From Acidovorax sp. CF316 (lineage in GTDB: Bacteria > Pseudomonadota > Gammaproteobacteria > Burkholderiales > Burkholderiaceae_C), in assembly GCF_000276605.1 (NCBI RefSeq), contig NZ_AKJX01000099.1, positions 50,967-114,966 of the forward strand: DNA of 64,000 nt. The letters are read 5' to 3'. Shown here one piece after another: positions 61,488 to 64,000 of the stretch. The position numbers were made by a program, and so were the translations under genes. Position 1 is the first letter of the stretch; each line of letters opens with the position of its first letter. Under the pieces are notes generated by a model, which had not been told where the DNA came from, did no database searches, and worked only from the letters and a program-made list of their open reading frames with translations.

Positions 61488-64000
61488 GTGATTTCTGCCG
61501 AACTCCTGACCGATCTGTTTGCGGGTGCCAGCGAAGACTTCGTGGAGTCTTCGGCGCAGGTGCGCCTGCAGGCCCTCCTCGATGCCGTGCCCGTGGCACT
61601 GATGGAATTCCGCCCGCAGGATGGGCGGCTGCTTTTGCGCGCCGCCAACTCCGCTGCGCGGCGCATGCCCGGCCTGGGCGGCGTGCGGGTCAGCGGCGCC
61701 GATGCGGTCGACGTCTTCGACCTGTTGGCGGGCACCAGGCTCGTGGACCAGCTGCAGACCGTGGCTCGCACCGGCGTGCTGCTCGAGTGCCGCCAGGTGG
61801 CGCGCGAGCCGGGGCGGCTGCTGGTGGCCTGGGACGTGTCGGCACGCCGGCTGGACAACGGCTCCATCGTCGTCACGGTGCGCGATGCGAGCGAGGCCGA
61901 GAGCCTGCGCGCGGCGCTGGCCGCTGCCGAACATGCGCTGCAGGATGTGCGGCGCGAGCTGCGCGAGCAGACCGACGTGTTCAACACCATGGAAAGCCTG
62001 GCACAGACCGGGCACTGGCGGCGCATCGAGGACCCGGGCGAGACGGTGCTGCTGTGGTCCCCCGGCCTGTGCGACATCGCTGGCGTGGAGCGCCAGGAGT
62101 GGATGAGCCCCGAGCGGGCCGTCAGCGGCATCCTGGCCGAGGACCGCCATGTGTTCGAGACCGCGCGCGAGCGCGGCACCGGCGCCGATGTCGAGTACCG
62201 CTGGAAGCGCCCGGATGGCGAGATCCGCTGGATGCGCTCGCGCGTGCGCCGCCTCACGGCCAAGGACGGCATGCGCGTGGACATGGGCGTGGTGCAGGAC
62301 GTGACCGACGAGCGCCGCGCTGCCGAGCAGCTGCGCGAGCAACTGCTGTTCATCCAGCGCATTGCCAGCCGCATCCCGGGCTTCATCTACCAGTACCGCC
62401 TGCACCTGGACGGTGTCACCAGCGTGCAGTACATCAGCGACGCGGTGCGCGACTTCATGGGCGTGGAGCCGCACGAGGTGACGGCCGACCATGGCGTGCT
62501 CTCCAACTGGGTGCTGGCCGAGGACCGGCCGGTGCTGCAGCGCTCGGCCCTGCAGTCGGTGCGCAAGCTCGTGCCCTGGCAGTGCGAGTACCGGGTGCGC
62601 ATGCCCGATGGCAGCATCCGCTGGCACATGACGAATGCCGTGCCGCACCGCGAGGCCGACGGCTCGGTGATCTCGCATGGCTTCACCATGGACATCACCG
62701 ACCGCAAGCGCGCAGAGCAGGAGATCGAGCGCCTGGCGTTCTACGACGCGCTCACGGGCCTGCCCAACCGGCGCCTGCTGCTGGACCGCCTGCAACGCTC
62801 CATTGCCGCCTGCCAGCGCAGCAAGAACCTGGGTGCCCTGCTGTTCATCGACCTGGATAACTTCAAGGACCTCAACGACACCCTGGGCCACGACATGGGC
62901 GACCAGTTGCTGTCCCAGGTCGCCACCCGCCTGGTGGGCAGCGTGCGCGAAGCCGACACCGTGGCCCGCTTTGGCGGCGACGAATTCGTCGTCATGCTGG
63001 ACAACCTGAACCCCGAGCTGCAGGACGCCGCCGCCCAGGCCGAAACCGTCGCCGAAAAACTCCTGGCCAGCCTGAACCAGCCCTTCGCCCTTGGGGGCCA
63101 GCAGCACTACAGCACCCCCAGCATCGGCATCACCCTGTTTGGCGACGAACGCCTGTCGGTCGATGAACTCCTCAAACGGGCCGACCTGGCCATGTACCAG
63201 GCCAAGGCCGCCGGGCGCAACACCCAGCGCTTCTTCGACCCGGACATGCAAGCGGCCGTCAACGCCCGCTCCAACCTGGAAGCCGACCTGCGCCAGGGCC
63301 TGGCCCGGAGCGAGTTGCTCGTGCACTACCAGCCCGTCGTCGACCACCAGGCACGCCTGGTGGGCGCCGAAGCCCTGGTGCGCTGGCGCCACCCCCAGCG
63401 CGGCATGATCAGCCCCGGCGACTTCATCCCCCTGGCCGAGCAGACCGGCCTCATCCTCCCCTTGGGCCAGTACGTGCTGGAAACCGCCTGCAGGCAACTG
63501 CAGCGCTGGAGCCAATCGCCCGCCACCGCCCAGCTGTCCATCTCGGTGAACGTCAGCGCGCGCCAGTTCAGGCAACCGGGCTTCGTCGCCGAAGTGCTGG
63601 GCACCTTGAAGGACTGCCAGGCCCGGCCCCAACTGCTCAAACTGGAACTCACCGAAAGCCTGCTGCTCGGGGACATCGAAGACACCATCGTGCGCATGGA
63701 GCAACTCAAGGCCGAAGGAGTCGGCTTTGCGCTCGATGACTTCGGCACCGGTTACTCGTCCCTGTCCTACCTCAAGCGGCTGCCGCTGGACCAGATCAAG
63801 ATCGACCAGAGCTTCGTGCGCGACGTGCTGAGCGACCCCAACGATGCGGCCATCGTGCGCACCATCCTGGCGCTGGCCAAGAGCCTGGATTTGCAGGTGG
63901 TGGCCGAGGGGGTGGAGACGACGGGGCAGCTGGGGTTCCTTCGGCTGCATGGCTGCGAGGGGTTCCAGGGCTATCTGTTTGGCAGGCCTGTGCCGGTGGA
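61488..64000 (+). CDS. PAS-GGDEF-EAL c-di-GMP signalling protein, 3' end beyond the window
   Basis: The frame is open from GTG 61488 to the window edge (837 codons and two bases). After a variable N-terminal region with a divergent PAS-like segment (about residues 20-150) come two PAS/PAC domains (about 165-285 and 288-410), a GGDEF domain (about 420-580) and an EAL domain (about 590 on). GGDEF is intact at 496-500 in ARFGGDEFVVM with RxxD (READ) before it. EAL is at 628-630 in GAEALVRWRHP, and LELTESLLLG, DDFGTGYSSLSYL and KIDQSFV are kept, so both cyclase and phosphodiesterase activity are possible. GTG 61452 and 61467 are alternative starts. No membrane helix is visible. Confidence 0.9.
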   Translation, partial: MISAELLTDLFAGASEDFVESSAQVRLQALLDAVPVALMEFRPQDGRLLLRAANSAARRMPGLGGVRVSGADAVDVFDLLAGTRLVDQLQTVARTGVLLECRQVAREPGRLLVAWDVSARRLDNGSIVVTVRDASEAESLRAALAAAEHALQDVRRELREQTDVFNTMESLAQTGHWRRIEDPGETVLLWSPGLCDIAGVERQEWMSPERAVSGILAEDRHVFETARERGTGADVEYRWKRPDGEIRWMRSRVRRLTAKDGMRVDMGVVQDVTDERRAAEQLREQLLFIQRIASRIPGFIYQYRLHLDGVTSVQYISDAVRDFMGVEPHEVTADHGVLSNWVLAEDRPVLQRSALQSVRKLVPWQCEYRVRMPDGSIRWHMTNAVPHREADGSVISHGFTMDITDRKRAEQEIERLAFYDALTGLPNRRLLLDRLQRSIAACQRSKNLGALLFIDLDNFKDLNDTLGHDMGDQLLSQVATRLVGSVREADTVARFGGDEFVVMLDNLNPELQDAAAQAETVAEKLLASLNQPFALGGQQHYSTPSIGITLFGDERLSVDELLKRADLAMYQAKAAGRNTQRFFDPDMQAAVNARSNLEADLRQGLARSELLVHYQPVVDHQARLVGAEALVRWRHPQRGMISPGDFIPLAEQTGLILPLGQYVLETACRQLQRWSQSPATAQLSISVNVSARQFRQPGFVAEVLGTLKDCQARPQLLKLELTESLLLGDIEDTIVRMEQLKAEGVGFALDDFGTGYSSLSYLKRLPLDQIKIDQSFVRDVLSDPNDAAIVRTILALAKSLDLQVVAEGVETTGQLGFLRLHGCEGFQGYLFGRPVPV

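Noticed and set aside
61397..62386. A 329-codon minus-strand frame inside the GGDEF-EAL gene
   Set aside because: The opposite strand carries clear PAS domains; the frame is Ser/Arg-rich noise.
59067..63950. A minus-strand open frame of more than 1600 codons reaching from the carotenoid oxygenase across the DUF2141 and GGDEF-EAL genes
   Set aside because: Only the first 510 codons at the 59067 end are a recognisable protein with its own start and signal peptide. The rest is antisense to well-supported genes and rich in His, Gln, Gly and Arg, as expected from strong third-position GC.

Overview
The window is a high-GC stretch of a betaproteobacterial chromosome. Gene content, very strong G/C third-position bias and family matches (Bug-type receptor, split hpaG, mdtABC with a NodT lipoprotein) point to Comamonadaceae (Acidovorax or a close relative). 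That placement is inferred from the sequence alone. Genes are densely packed, often with 4-base ATGA overlaps. I see no rRNA, tRNA, insertion sequence, CRISPR array or prophage. The left edge cuts a LysR-type regulator and the right edge cuts a PAS-GGDEF-EAL gene.

Layout. 1-4.3 kb: LysR tail, terminator, small basic protein, transglutaminase-like protein, orphan ABC ATPase, an exported acyl-carrier-like protein and a LysE-type exporter. 4.4-14.0 kb: mdtA-mdtB-mdtC-NodT tripartite RND efflux operon. 14.0-16.0 kb: LysR / nucleotidyltransferase / SnoaL-like genes overlapping head to tail. 16.2-20.5 kb: ABC importer (permease, ATPase, binding protein, permease) ending in a LOG-like gene. 20.5-24.1 kb: SMI1-like protein, WYL regulator, glutathione transferase, putative Na+/H+ antiporter. 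24.2-29.1 kb: a leftward run with a LytS/LytR-type two-component pair, two paralogous 2TM proteins, an exported hydrolase and two membrane proteins. 29.3-30.1 kb: uppP. 30.3-38.9 kb: signalling region with one PAS-GGDEF gene, a flavin oxidase and three tandem paralogous membrane diguanylate cyclases. 38.9-41.2 kb: an Lcp/MpaB-type oxygenase overlapping a CruF-like carotenoid protein. 41.5-44.7 kb: hydrolase, Anbu proteasome-like protease, secreted lipase-like lipoprotein.

44.7-52.4 kb holds a homoprotocatechuate meta-cleavage operon (hpaR divergent from hpaG1-G2-E-D-F-H-I) followed by a Bug-type solute receptor. It would convert 3,4-dihydroxyphenylacetate to pyruvate and succinate semialdehyde. 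The upstream 4-hydroxyphenylacetate hydroxylase (hpaBC) is not in the window. mutS follows in the opposite orientation.

55.3-59.0 kb is the most interesting locus: a core methionine synthase (MesD-like, only the C-terminal catalytic half of MetE), a DUF1852 protein (MesX-like), an NADPH:FMN reductase and a divergent MetR, with a strong palindrome between the last two. It looks like a self-contained oxygen- and flavin-dependent methionine synthase module. 59.1-61.1 kb has a Tat-exported carotenoid oxygenase-family protein with an exported DUF2141 protein. The window ends in a large GGDEF-EAL gene.
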